A stretch of 64,000 nucleotides of DNA from Dietzia aurantiaca (GTDB lineage: Bacteria; Actinomycetota; Actinomycetes; Mycobacteriales; Mycobacteriaceae): the NCBI RefSeq assembly GCF_021033825.1, contig NZ_JAIFXZ010000006.1, positions 62,001 to 126,000 of the forward strand, read 5' to 3'. Within the stretch, counting starts at the first letter, position 1. Every line of letters starts with the position of its first letter. The notes beneath the pieces are model-generated. The model was given only the letters and a program-made list of their open reading frames with translations, had not been told where the DNA came from and did not search any database. Positions 9,097 through 17,124 of the stretch are shown here, piece after piece. The position numbers were made by a program, and so were the translations under genes.

Positions 9097-9951
9097 ATGT
9101 CTGCAGGACTGGCCCCCATCAGTTTTCCGGCGTACGAGACGCTGCGCCCCGTCACGGAGCTGTCCGGGGTCATCCTCTGCGACAACCCCTCCGAGATGAC
9201 GTTCGAGGGGACCAACACGGTCGTCCTGCGGGCGCCCGGATCGCCGACCTGCGTGGTGGTGGACCCGGGGCCCGACGACCGCGCGCACGCCGAGCGGATC
9301 GCGGCGATCGTGGGGGAGATCGAGCTCGTCGTCGTCACCCATCGCCACGGTGATCACACCGACGGCATCGACCACCTCCGCGCGTTCACCGATGCGCCCG
9401 TGCGGGCCGTGCAGGAGCGCTTCTGCCGCGACGCGGCGCCGTTGGTGCCCGGTGGTGGGGACGACGACGAGGTGATCCACGCCGCCGGTCTGGACATCAT
9501 CGTGCTGGCCACCCCGGGTCACACCGCGGACTCGGTGAGTCTCGAAGTGCGGGCCGCAGGCACCGGGTTCACCGCGCCGGCCGACTGCGTTGTCCTTGGC
9601 GACACGATCCTGGGTCGGGATTCGACGGTGCTCGACTCGACCGACGGCGACCTCGGCGACTACCTGGGCAGCATGGACCTGCTGGCCGGGCGGGCCGCCG
9701 GGGTGACCGGAATCCCCGGGCACGGGCCGGACGTCGAGGACACCGGCCGCGCCGCCCAGGTGCTCGGGCGGCACCGGCGGGATCGGCTCGAGCAGATCAT
9801 CGCCGCCCGCGCCGAGCTGGGCCGCGATGCCGACGCCACCGCGATCACGCAACACATCTACCGCGACGTGACGCCGTTCCTGCTCAAGGTGGCCGAGCAG
9901 TCGACCAAGGTGGCGCTGCGCTACCTCGACCGCCTCGACTCCGACGCCTGA
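9097..9951 (+). CDS. MBL-fold metal-dependent hydrolase (Rv3677c-type)
   Basis: 284 aa. Metallo-beta-lactamase fold with motif THRHGDHTDG near residue 86, ATPGHTADS and a third histidine in GIPGHGPD, the ligands of a binuclear metal site. Length and the C-terminal helical part (DVTPFLLKVAEQSTKVALRYLDRL) resemble the LACTB2/RNase-like branch, so the substrate could be a thioester or RNA; not determinable here. Last gene of the operon starting at 8442; a long hairpin follows. Confidence 0.88.
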   Translation: MSAGLAPISFPAYETLRPVTELSGVILCDNPSEMTFEGTNTVVLRAPGSPTCVVVDPGPDDRAHAERIAAIVGEIELVVVTHRHGDHTDGIDHLRAFTDAPVRAVQERFCRDAAPLVPGGGDDDEVIHAAGLDIIVLATPGHTADSVSLEVRAAGTGFTAPADCVVLGDTILGRDSTVLDSTDGDLGDYLGSMDLLAGRAAGVTGIPGHGPDVEDTGRAAQVLGRHRRDRLEQIIAARAELGRDADATAITQHIYRDVTPFLLKVAEQSTKVALRYLDRLDSDA

Positions 9952-10107
9952 CCCCCGCGGCTGATCCGCCGCGCTGACGTGGGCGCTGCCTGACCCCCGC
10001 CTCGCGCCCACGAGGCCTCGACGCCACGGCCCGGCCTTTGCCCGCACCCGCGCCGACCCGTCGAGTGGTCGCACCGCTTCACGCGGGTGGCCTGCCGTCG
10101 CAACGAA

Positions 10108-10157
10108 AAGAGAGTTCCGCACACCTGCCACTCGGGCGATGTGTGCGGAACTCTCTT
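10108..10157. terminator. bidirectional hairpin between MBL hydrolase and crp
   Basis: Perfect 17-bp inverted repeat AAGAGAGTTCCGCACAC / GTGTGCGGAACTCTCTT with a 16-base loop, in the 266-base gap between two convergent genes. A-rich on the left and T-rich on the right edge, so it can end transcripts from both sides. The remainder of the gap shows no gene. Confidence 0.75.
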
Positions 10158-10217
10158 GACGACGGGTTGGTGGTGGCGCGGAGGCCGGGGCCCCTGGGCC
10201 GGCGGTGGCGCGGAGAC

Positions 10218-10922
10218 TCAGCGGGCGCGGCGGGCCAGGCGCTCGGTGTCCGAGATGATGACGCTCTTGCCCTCGAGCCGAAGCCAGCCGCGGTGCGCGA
10301 ACTCGGCCAGGGCCTTGTTCACGGTCTCGCGCGAGGCGCCGACCAGCTGGGCGATCTCCTCCTGCGTGAGGTCGTGCGTCACGCGGATGTTGCCGCCCTC
10401 CTGCGTGCCGAACCGCTGGGCGAGCTGCAACAGGGCCTTGGCCACGCGGCCGGGGACGTCGGTGAAGATCAGGTCCGCCAGGTTGTTGTTCGTGCGACGC
10501 AGACGACGCGCGAGCACCCGCAGCAGCTGGTCGGAGATCTCGGGCCGCTCGGCGATCCAGCGCTTGAGCGCGGACCGGTCCATGGCCTGCACGGTCACGT
10601 CGGTGACGCACACGGCCGACGAGGTGCGCGGGCCCGGGTCGAAGATGGAGAGCTCGCCGAACATGTCGGACGGGCCGAGGATGGACAGCAGGTTCTCGCG
10701 ACCGTCCGGCGCCTTGCGGGAGAGCTTCACCTTGCCGGAGGTGACGATGTACAGGCTGTCGCCCTGCTCGCCCTCGCGGATGATCACGTCACCCTTCGAG
10801 TATTCCTCGCGCGTCAGGTCGTCACGTAGGGCGGACACCGCTGCGGGTTCGACACCCTGGAAAATACCTGCCCGGGTGAGGACGTCGTCGGCAGACTGGT
10901 CCGTGCGGCGATCAATCGTCAC
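10218..10922 (-). CDS. crp: Crp/Fnr-family cAMP receptor protein (CRP/GlxR)
   Basis: 234 aa global regulator. cAMP-binding domain: [16 protein letters not shown] and [15 protein letters not shown] (phosphate-binding cassette with Glu, Arg, Ser). Long dimer helix, then the helix-turn-helix [20 protein letters not shown]. These blocks are nearly identical to what I recall of M. tuberculosis CRP Rv3676. GTG at 10922 is preferred because GGAGGG lies about 9 bases upstream; this adds ~10 residues to the usual 224-aa protein. A palindrome GTCACAG-T-CTGTGAC overlaps the start codon. A perfect consensus site lies before acs and a near-match before ponA2. The adenylate cyclase gene at 42.4-44 kb can supply its ligand. 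Confidence 0.96.
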   Translation of the reverse strand: MTIDRRTDQSADDVLTRAGIFQGVEPAAVSALRDDLTREEYSKGDVIIREGEQGDSLYIVTSGKVKLSRKAPDGRENLLSILGPSDMFGELSIFDPGPRTSSAVCVTDVTVQAMDRSALKRWIAERPEISDQLLRVLARRLRRTNNNLADLIFTDVPGRVAKALLQLAQRFGTQEGGNIRVTHDLTQEEIAQLVGASRETVNKALAEFAHRGWLRLEGKSVIISDTERLARRAR

Positions 10923-11044
10923 AGTCTGTGACCCTCCGTTCGGGCGCGGACATGCTGATCCGCGCCATGGCGTGCGTGTGGCGAAAGCCACTGTAGTCGT
11001 TCATGCCCCACTGGTGTGACCAACGCGCGGTCGAACTGCGTCAG

Positions 11045-11155
11045 TCAGGCCTCGATCTGTTCGGGTTCGGCGAGGATCGCTGACTCGAACCTGTCCATGA
11101 GGAGCGCGAAGCCGGCGAGGAGGACCGGAACCAGAACGACGAGGATTCCCTGCAT
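11045..11155 (-). CDS. 36-residue single-span membrane peptide
   Basis: Short frame reading MQGILVVLVPVLLAGFALLMDRFES and ending in an acidic tail. One hydrophobic helix followed by a charged C-terminus, codon choice like its neighbours. GATAAT ends 7 bases before the ATG and no Shine-Dalgarno is visible, consistent with a leaderless promoter. It sits alone between the 5' ends of crp and nth. Small membrane proteins of this shape are common in this position in actinobacteria (my recollection, not checked). Function unknown. Confidence 0.55.
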   Translation of the reverse strand: MQGILVVLVPVLLAGFALLMDRFESAILAEPEQIEA

Positions 11156-11329
11156 GGGTCTGATTATCCACCCCCGGCCCCACCTCCGCTGCCCGGGTGC
11201 GCCGGATCATCAGCACCTCGGCCGTCCGGCCGGTCGGGGCGGGTCGTGTCACGGTGGCCTGCGCGGCTCGGTGGCGAGCTCGTCGGAGCGGCTGCTCGCC
11301 GGGGGACTGAGTAGCCGTAATGTGGACTC

Positions 11330-12124
11330 ATGCCCGACCCCGCTCCCGCTTCCCCGAAGCGTCGCAGGCGAGGGGTTGCCGCGAGGGGGGTGGAAACCGA
11401 CCTCGGGCGCACCCGCCGCGCCAGACGCATGCTCCGCACACTCGAGACCGCGTTCCCGCACGTGTACTGCGAGCTCGATTTCACGGACCCGCTCGAGCTG
11501 AGCGTGGCCACCATCCTGTCGGCCCAGTGCACCGACAAGCGTGTCAACGAGGTCACCCCGGCGCTGTTCAAGCGGTACCGGACCGCCGCCGACTACGCCG
11601 GCTCGGACCGGGAGGAACTCGAGTCACTCATCCGTCCCACGGGCTTCTACCGGAACAAGGCGCGTAGCATCCAGGGCCTCGGCGCGGCCCTGGTGGAGAA
11701 GTACGACGGCGAGGTGCCGCGGCGGCTCGAGGACCTGGTCACCCTCCCGGGTTTCGGCCGGAAGACCGCCAATGTGGTGCTCGGCAACGCCTTCGGCGTC
11801 CCGGGCATCACGGTCGACACGCACTTCATGCGACTGGTGGCCCGGTGGAAGTGGACGGAGGCGACCGACCCGGTGCGCATCGAGCGTGAGGTGGCCACGC
11901 TGCTGCCCCGTCCGACCTGGACTGATGCCAGTCACCGGATCATCTTCCACGGCCGCCGCGTGTGCCACGCCCGTACCGCTGCGTGCGGGGCGTGCGTCCT
12001 GGCCGACGACTGCCCGTCCGCGGGCGAGGCCGGCCCGCTCGACCCGGTGGCCGCAGCCCGCCTCGTGGCCGGGCCCGAACGAGACCACCTTCTGGAGTTG
12101 GTCGGACTGGGAGATCAGGTATGA
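11330..12124 (+). CDS. nth: endonuclease III (DNA glycosylase/AP lyase)
   Basis: 264 aa. Removes oxidised pyrimidines and cleaves AP sites in base-excision repair. Seen: [11 protein letters not shown], helix-hairpin-helix [12 protein letters not shown] with the catalytic lysine near 145, VDTHFMRL with the catalytic aspartate near 163 and the [4Fe-4S] loop C-x6-C-x2-C-x5-C near 211-227. Basic N-terminal extension of about 30 residues. ATG follows TAATGT by 6 bases (leaderless). Its TGA overlaps the ATG of the thioredoxin-like gene, starting a four-gene chain nth-tlpA-nudix-marP, the Rv3674c-Rv3671c order. Confidence 0.96.
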   Translation: MPDPAPASPKRRRRGVAARGVETDLGRTRRARRMLRTLETAFPHVYCELDFTDPLELSVATILSAQCTDKRVNEVTPALFKRYRTAADYAGSDREELESLIRPTGFYRNKARSIQGLGAALVEKYDGEVPRRLEDLVTLPGFGRKTANVVLGNAFGVPGITVDTHFMRLVARWKWTEATDPVRIEREVATLLPRPTWTDASHRIIFHGRRVCHARTAACGACVLADDCPSAGEAGPLDPVAAARLVAGPERDHLLELVGLGDQV

Positions 12125-12810
12125 CCGCCTCGATTCGGTGGACGATCGTCGCGTTCGTGGTGCTGGTCGGCGTCGTCGTCGCCCTGCTCACCACCCTGGG
12201 GGGCTCCGAGGACGACACCACCTCCCAGGCCGGGAACGACACCCCCGCCCTGTCTCCCCAGGCCGCGCCGCCCGTCGGCGGCCCCTCGCCGGATGAGCCC
12301 GTCACGGTCGTGGACCCCGAGACCCGCGCCGCCGTCGACCTCCCCGAGTGCCGCGACAGCGCCGCCGCGGCCACCACGGAGGGCCCCGTCGCGGGCCTCA
12401 TGGTGCGCTGCATGGACGACGGCTCCACCACCACGCTGGGCAAGATCCAGGCCGGCACGCCGATGGTGATCAACATGTGGGCCTACTGGTGCGAGCCGTG
12501 CCGCCGCGAGCTGCCCGCCATCCAGGAGGCGGCCGACACGCTCGGCGACCGGGTGCGGGTGGTCGTCTCCCACACCGACCCGTCCGAGACCAAAGGCTTC
12601 GACACGCTGGGCGCGCTCGGGATCGATCAGATGATCTCCGTCTCCGACCAGGAGGAGGAGCTGCCCGGGATCCTCGGTGCGCCGCCCGTGCTTCCGCTGA
12701 CCGTCTTCGTGCGCGCCGACGGCACCGTGGCGCACGTGCTCATCCAGCCGATGTACAGCGAGCAGGACGTGCTGGACGCGGTCTCCGAGCACCTCGGGGT
12801 GACGGTGTGA
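12121..12810 (+). CDS. membrane-anchored TlpA/ResA-like thioredoxin
   Basis: 229 aa. One N-terminal membrane helix ([17 protein letters not shown]), a Pro/Ala/Thr-rich linker, then a thioredoxin domain with [11 protein letters not shown] (active-site cysteines about 124 and 127) and the cis-proline region PVLPLTVFV. Such proteins exchange thiols on secreted or cytochrome c-type substrates outside the membrane. Extra cysteines (LPECRD, MVRCMD) in the exposed part may form a structural disulphide. ATGA overlap with nth and GTGA overlap with the NUDIX gene show translational coupling. Confidence 0.88.
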   Translation: MTASIRWTIVAFVVLVGVVVALLTTLGGSEDDTTSQAGNDTPALSPQAAPPVGGPSPDEPVTVVDPETRAAVDLPECRDSAAAATTEGPVAGLMVRCMDDGSTTTLGKIQAGTPMVINMWAYWCEPCRRELPAIQEAADTLGDRVRVVVSHTDPSETKGFDTLGALGIDQMISVSDQEEELPGILGAPPVLPLTVFVRADGTVAHVLIQPMYSEQDVLDAVSEHLGVTV

Positions 12811-13934
12811 CCGCCGATCCCCGGGGCGGGTCCGCTCCCGACGAGAACATCGGCTCCACGCCCCGTGCCGACGCGCCCGCCGTGTGGACGCCCCGCACCA
12901 CCGACGGCCCCGTGCCCCGGCCCGGGGACATCACCGGCGTGCCGCACCCCGGCTGGATGGACCCGCTGCTGGCGGCGTGCACCGACGGCAGCTTCGACGG
13001 GCTGCTGCCCAAGCGGCGCCCGCCCGAGGACCGCGGCGCAGGCGAGGTCGGCCGTCCGCACCGCGACGCCGCCGTGCTCGTGCTGTTCTCCGGCTCGCCG
13101 GACGCGACCGGCCCCCGCCCGCCGCGCGACGCCCGCGTCCTGCTCACGCACCGCGCGCCGACGCTGCGCAGTCACTCCGGGCAGGTGTCGTTCCCCGGAG
13201 GGGGCGTCGACGACACCGACAGCGGGCCCGTCGAGGCGGCCCTGCGCGAGTCGTGGGAGGAGACCGGCCTCGACCCGGACGGCGTGGACGTGCTCGCGGT
13301 GCTGCCCGAGCTCTACATCCCGGTCTCCAACTACTCGGTCGCGCCCGTGATCGGCTACTGGCGGGAGCCGATGGAGGTCGACGTGGTGGACCCGGGGGAG
13401 ACGTCGCGGGTGATGACCGTGCCCGTCGACGAGCTGCTCGACCCCGCCAACCGGTTCCTGCTGCGGCACACCACCGGCTGGACCGGCCCGGCGTTCGGAC
13501 ACGACGACCTGGTGGTGTGGGGCTTCACCGCCGGCATCCTCGCCGCCATGTTCCACTCGGCCGGCTGGGATCTGGACTGGGACACCAGCGACATCCGCGA
13601 CCTCGAGAAGACCCTCGAGGCGTCCGGAAACGGCGAGCGGCACCGCATGTCGGCGGAGGAGGCGCGCCGCGAACACGCCGATCCGTTGGCCGACCGCACC
13701 GTCGCCGGGGTGCCCGGCGTGCGCTCGGGGCATGGCGATGACGACGACGACGCGGTCGCCGGCGCCACGGACACCGGTGCGGCTGCTGACGCTGATCCTT
13801 CTGGTGTCGACGGCTCCGCCCCCGGCGCCTCTGTCTCCGAGGCCCCCGGTCCCGGCGGCTCCGCCGCGGGGGCTCCCCCCGGCGAGGAGCCGCTGGACCT
13901 GCCCGCCGACAACCCGCGCCGGGGGTACCGGTGA
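12807..13934 (+). CDS. CoA-pyrophosphatase-type NUDIX hydrolase with disordered tail
   Basis: 375 aa. Seen: the UPF0035/CoAse signature VLLTHRAPTLRSHSGQVSFP GG (about residues 112-133) overlapping a NUDIX box ending LRESWEETGL (about 146-155), as in hydrolases that split CoA or acyl-CoA diphosphate bonds. The last ~80 residues are Asp/Ala/Gly/Pro-rich with a run of aspartates and are probably disordered; this tail is longer than in typical CoA-NUDIX proteins. GTG start overlaps the previous stop (GTGA) and its own stop overlaps marP the same way. Corresponds by position to Rv3672c. Confidence 0.88.
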   Translation: MTADPRGGSAPDENIGSTPRADAPAVWTPRTTDGPVPRPGDITGVPHPGWMDPLLAACTDGSFDGLLPKRRPPEDRGAGEVGRPHRDAAVLVLFSGSPDATGPRPPRDARVLLTHRAPTLRSHSGQVSFPGGGVDDTDSGPVEAALRESWEETGLDPDGVDVLAVLPELYIPVSNYSVAPVIGYWREPMEVDVVDPGETSRVMTVPVDELLDPANRFLLRHTTGWTGPAFGHDDLVVWGFTAGILAAMFHSAGWDLDWDTSDIRDLEKTLEASGNGERHRMSAEEARREHADPLADRTVAGVPGVRSGHGDDDDDAVAGATDTGAAADADPSGVDGSAPGASVSEAPGPGGSAAGAPPGEEPLDLPADNPRRGYR

Positions 13935-15127
13935 CGGGGTCCCAGTGGCTCGATCTGGCCCTGTTCGCGCTCGCCGCGGCGGCGGCCATCTCGGGCTGGA
14001 TCAACGGCGCCGCGGCCTCGGGTTTCGCGCTGCTGGGCGTGGGCATCGGCGCCACCTCCGGTCTGCTGGTCGCGCCCCATCTCGTCCGTGAGATCGACTC
14101 GCCACTCGGCAGGCTGTCGGCCGGGCTGGCTGTCATCGCGGTGATGGTGATCATCGGTCAGATCGCCGGCGTCACCATCGGTCGCGCGGCCAGGAGATAC
14201 CTCTCGGGCACCGGGGCCAGACTCATCGACTCGACGGTGGGCGCGGTGTTCCAGGCCGCCGCGATGCTGCTGGTGGCGTGGCTCGTCGCCGTGCCCGTCG
14301 CCGCGCAGGAGGGCACCCCGCTGGGCAAGGCCGTCCGCGGATCGTCGGTGCTGGCGAAGGTCGACGACATCGCGCCCGAGCAGTTGCAGCGGATCCCGGC
14401 GGAGTTCACCTCGGTTCTCGGCACCACCGGCCTGCCGGACATCCTCGGGCCGTTCGGGACGACCCCGTTGCAGGAGGTGGAGCCGCCGGACCCGGTGCTC
14501 TCGTCCTCCGAGGTCGTCAACCGGGTCGAGCCGTCGGTGCTGAAGATCCTCGGGCGCGCCGAGTCGTGCAGCCGCGCGCTGGAGGGCTCGGGCTTCGTGG
14601 CGGCGCCGGGCCTGGTGATGACCAACGCGCACGTCGTGGCGGGCACGGACCGGGTGACCGTGCAGTCTGATGGGCGCGACCTTCCCGCCGAGGTCGTGGT
14701 CTTCGACCCCGGCGTGGACGTGGCCGTGCTGAGGGTTCCCGAGCTGTCGGCGCCGGTGCTGCCGTTCGCCGCGGAGCGCGCCCGGACCGGGGACAACGCG
14801 ATCGTGCTGGGCTACCCCGGAAACGGTCCGTACCGCCCGGATGCCGCTCGTATCCGCGAGCGCGTGACCCTGCGCGGGCCGGACATCTACCGCCAGCAGA
14901 CCGTCGAGCGCGAGGTGTACATCCTGCGGGGCACCGTGCGCGAGGGCAATTCCGGCGGCCCGCTGGTCACGCCGGAGGGCGAGGTCGCGGGCGTGGTGTT
15001 CGGCGCGGCGATGGATGCCGACGACACCGGCTACGCGCTCACCGTCGAGCAGGTGCTGCCGCAGCTCATGGAGGCGCTCGAGGCCCCGGGCCCCGTGCCG
15101 ACCGGCTCCTGCGTGGGCGCGGCCTGA
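13931..15127 (+). CDS. marP: MarP-like membrane serine protease (acid resistance)
   Basis: 398 aa. Four predicted N-terminal membrane helices (about residues 5-125, CvpA-like), then an extracytoplasmic chymotrypsin-like domain with catalytic triad His near 233 (TNAHVVAG), Asp near 263 (DPGVDVAVL) and Ser near 341 (GNSGGPL). These positions match the M. tuberculosis MarP triad (235/264/343) as I remember it; MarP cleaves the peptidoglycan hydrolase RipA under acid stress. Two cysteines (ESCSRAL and GSCVGAA) could form the disulphide known in the family. GTG start overlaps the previous gene. Confidence 0.92.
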   Translation: MTGSQWLDLALFALAAAAAISGWINGAAASGFALLGVGIGATSGLLVAPHLVREIDSPLGRLSAGLAVIAVMVIIGQIAGVTIGRAARRYLSGTGARLIDSTVGAVFQAAAMLLVAWLVAVPVAAQEGTPLGKAVRGSSVLAKVDDIAPEQLQRIPAEFTSVLGTTGLPDILGPFGTTPLQEVEPPDPVLSSSEVVNRVEPSVLKILGRAESCSRALEGSGFVAAPGLVMTNAHVVAGTDRVTVQSDGRDLPAEVVVFDPGVDVAVLRVPELSAPVLPFAAERARTGDNAIVLGYPGNGPYRPDAARIRERVTLRGPDIYRQQTVEREVYILRGTVREGNSGGPLVTPEGEVAGVVFGAAMDADDTGYALTVEQVLPQLMEALEAPGPVPTGSCVGAA

Positions 15128-15207
15128 CGGCGGGCATGACCGGTTGGCCTGACGCATACGCCAGACACCCGTTGACACCCAGCGATGCCCTGTGGTGCAC
15201 AGCCCCC

Positions 15208-15288
15208 CGGTGGCATCAACACCCGGCGGCATCAACACCCAGTGGCGCCCACGGCCAGTGGCACCCAGCATCCGGTGGCACCCAGCGG
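15208..15288. repeat. degenerate C-rich tandem repeat leading into fold-back repeat A
   Basis: Units such as CGGTGGCATCAACACC and CGGCGGCATCAACACC followed by shorter AGTGGCACCCAGC-type units. Lies in the 371-base gap between marP and the hydrolase gene, directly left of the fold-back element; similar C-rich units precede the other two copies. Confidence 0.6.
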
Positions 15289-15391
15289 CAGTTGCAAGAC
15301 ATCCCTTCGCGGTTGCAAGACTCCTGGTGCGGTCTCGCGGGGGTTTTTCGCACGTTCTGTCAGGCAATCGAGAGGTGATGTCTTGCAACTG
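15289..15391. repeat. fold-back repeat, copy A (convergent gap)
   Basis: Outer arms CAGTTGCAAGACATC (15289-15303) and GATGTCTTGCAACTG (15377-15391) form a perfect 15-bp stem. A second direct arm GTTGCAAGAC is at 15312-15321, followed by GGTGCG (15326-15331), TTTTT, CGCAC (15349-15353) and GTCAGGCAAT (15359-15368). The inner right arm is of copy-C type and does not pair well with the inner left arm. No protein-coding signal. Copies B and C are at 33.6 and 42.3 kb. Confidence 0.8.
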
Positions 15392-15498
15392 TGTGGGTTA
15401 GGGGATTGTGGGCCGGCGGGCGTGGGTCGAGCGGGTGCCCGGGGGCCGGCCGGACGGGCGTGGGTTGGGAGCGGACGACCGTGGGGCCGGCCGGGCGG

Positions 15499-16332
15499 TC
15501 AGGGGTCGGTGACGCTGCGGGCGAAGTCCACGATGAGGCGCGACGTCTCCGCGGGGGCCTCCATCGCCGGGTAGTGGCCGGCGCCCGGCACCTCGGCGCA
15601 CCGGAAGTCGCGGGCCCACGGCGCCGACGCCCGGACTGTCTCCGGCAGGACGAACCTGTCCTCCGCGCCGCTGATCCCCAGCACCGGCTGGTCGAGCACG
15701 CCCGCGACGGTGTGGCGGAAATCGCGGCCGTCGGGGCGGAACTGGCTCCGCACCATCCAGCGCCGGCTCTCCAGCGACAGGTGGGCCACCTTCGGGATGA
15801 GCATCGCGCGCCGCAGGAGGTTCGCGGACTCGCGGAAGTCCTCGGTCTCGGGCCAGTCGGGCCCCGAGCGGCTGCGCAGCATCTCCTCGACGGCGGCCGC
15901 CCCGTCACGCAACAGCCGCCGTTCCGGCAACCGCGGCGCCTGGTCGGACAGCAGGCGGGGCACGAGCGCACGCCGTTGCCCGTGGTCGCGTAGCGCCGCG
16001 GTGCGCATGGCCAGTGGGTGGGGAGATCCGACGACGACGAGGCCCCTCACCGCGCGTGGCCGTCGATAGGCGGCGGTCCACGCCACGAATCCACCTTCGC
16101 CCTGGCCGACGATGACGGCGGACGAGTGGCCGAGCGCACGCACGAGGTTCGTGATGTCAGACGCCAGCGTCCAGGCGTCGTAGCCGCGGGGCGGTTTGTC
16201 GGAGTCGCCGTGGCCCCGGAGGTCTACGGCGACGGCGTGGAAACCGGCCTCGGCCAGGGCGAGCATGGGCGAACGCATGGTCCACCAGATGCCGCTGAGC
16301 CCGTGGATCAGCAGTGCCAGGGGCGGGAGCAC
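15499..16332 (-). CDS. alpha/beta hydrolase (EphE-like), start uncertain
   Basis: 277 codons from the first conventional start, GTG 16332. Alpha/beta-hydrolase fold: LLIHGLSGIWW oxyanion region, DLRGHGDSDKP, and AGHYPAMEAP with the catalytic histidine. The nucleophile elbow reads VGQGEGG, so Asp or Ser of G-x-Nuc-x-G is replaced by Gly; catalysis is doubtful. The reading frame and family-like sequence (WRHRDVSANGIRLHVAEAF) continue upstream to a stop at 16489-16491 but contain no ATG, GTG or TTG. AGGAG is present at 16496-16500. Either a rare start codon is used or the sequence has an error. Position corresponds to ephE (Rv3670). Confidence 0.8.
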   Translation of the reverse strand: MLPPLALLIHGLSGIWWTMRSPMLALAEAGFHAVAVDLRGHGDSDKPPRGYDAWTLASDITNLVRALGHSSAVIVGQGEGGFVAWTAAYRRPRAVRGLVVVGSPHPLAMRTAALRDHGQRRALVPRLLSDQAPRLPERRLLRDGAAAVEEMLRSRSGPDWPETEDFRESANLLRRAMLIPKVAHLSLESRRWMVRSQFRPDGRDFRHTVAGVLDQPVLGISGAEDRFVLPETVRASAPWARDFRCAEVPGAGHYPAMEAPAETSRLIVDFARSVTDP

Positions 16333-16504
16333 GCCCGGCGTGGTGTGTGCCGGGAACGCCTCGGCGACGTGCAGACGAATGCCGTTGGCCGAGACGTCAC
16401 GATGCCGCCACGACCCGTCGATCCTGACGATCGACGGGTCGGGCGGCCTGTGCGCGGGGGGTTTCAGAGTCGCGCCGGATTCAGCGTGTCAGCTACTCCT
16501 GAGT

Positions 16505-17020
16505 TCAGCGACGCGCGGACGGCTCGGGCGTCTCGGTGACCCGCACGGTGCCGGGCTTGGGGTCGGCGCCCGTGGGCATCGCCAGCTTGAGGTCGTTGAC
16601 CGAGTCGATCGTGCGCTGCGGCTTACGGATCTTCTTGATCTTGAGGTAGCCGAGGAACGCGAACAGGCCGGCCAGGAGCAGCAGGACCACGAACACGATG
16701 AGGAAGCCCATCCAGTCCCAGGTCTTGGTGCCGAACCACATCGAGATGAGCTTGGCCCACATGAACACGAACGGGAAGAACGAGGTGAGCAGCAGTACAA
16801 GCGCGGCAGCGAAGAAGCCGGAGCCGGTCGCGGCCTTCTTGACCTGCTCGGTGACCTCGGTCTTGGCGAGCTCGATCTCGGCACGCATCAGCGTGGACAC
16901 GTGCGTGGAAGCATTCTTGACCAAGGTGCCGATGGTGGCGTCGCCACGGCCGATCGAGTCGGCGTCGTGCAGGGGGATCGAGGCCTCGGTCGGCTTGTGG
17001 GTTCCCTGGGCGTGGCTCAC
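16505..17020 (-). CDS. holin-X family (DUF1469-like) membrane protein
   Basis: 171 aa. Amphipathic N-terminal part (GTLVKNASTHVSTLMRAEIELAKTE), two long hydrophobic helices (about residues 83-105 and 113-137), then a basic segment KIKKIRKPQR. This is the pattern of the actinobacterial 'putative phage holin' family; in spite of the name nothing phage-like surrounds it and the homologue Rv3669 is a core chromosomal gene. GTG 17020 has GGAGG 7 bases upstream. Probably co-transcribed with the downstream hydrolase. Confidence 0.85.
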   Translation of the reverse strand: MSHAQGTHKPTEASIPLHDADSIGRGDATIGTLVKNASTHVSTLMRAEIELAKTEVTEQVKKAATGSGFFAAALVLLLTSFFPFVFMWAKLISMWFGTKTWDWMGFLIVFVVLLLLAGLFAFLGYLKIKKIRKPQRTIDSVNDLKLAMPTGADPKPGTVRVTETPEPSARR

Positions 17021-17124
17021 GGTTGTTCCTCCATTGTCCGGCGACGGATACACCGTCTTCTCAGTCGGCCGGTGTACCGCCGTCCATCGTGCCACGACAT
17101 GTGGCTGCCTTCACGCGCTACCCG

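Noticed and set aside
15208-15391. CRISPR array
   Set aside because: Units are degenerate, too short and unevenly spaced, with inverted arms and no spacers or cas genes.
16505-17020. Prophage remnant because of the 'holin' name
   Set aside because: Core gene family in mycolata (Rv3669), no other phage gene in the window.
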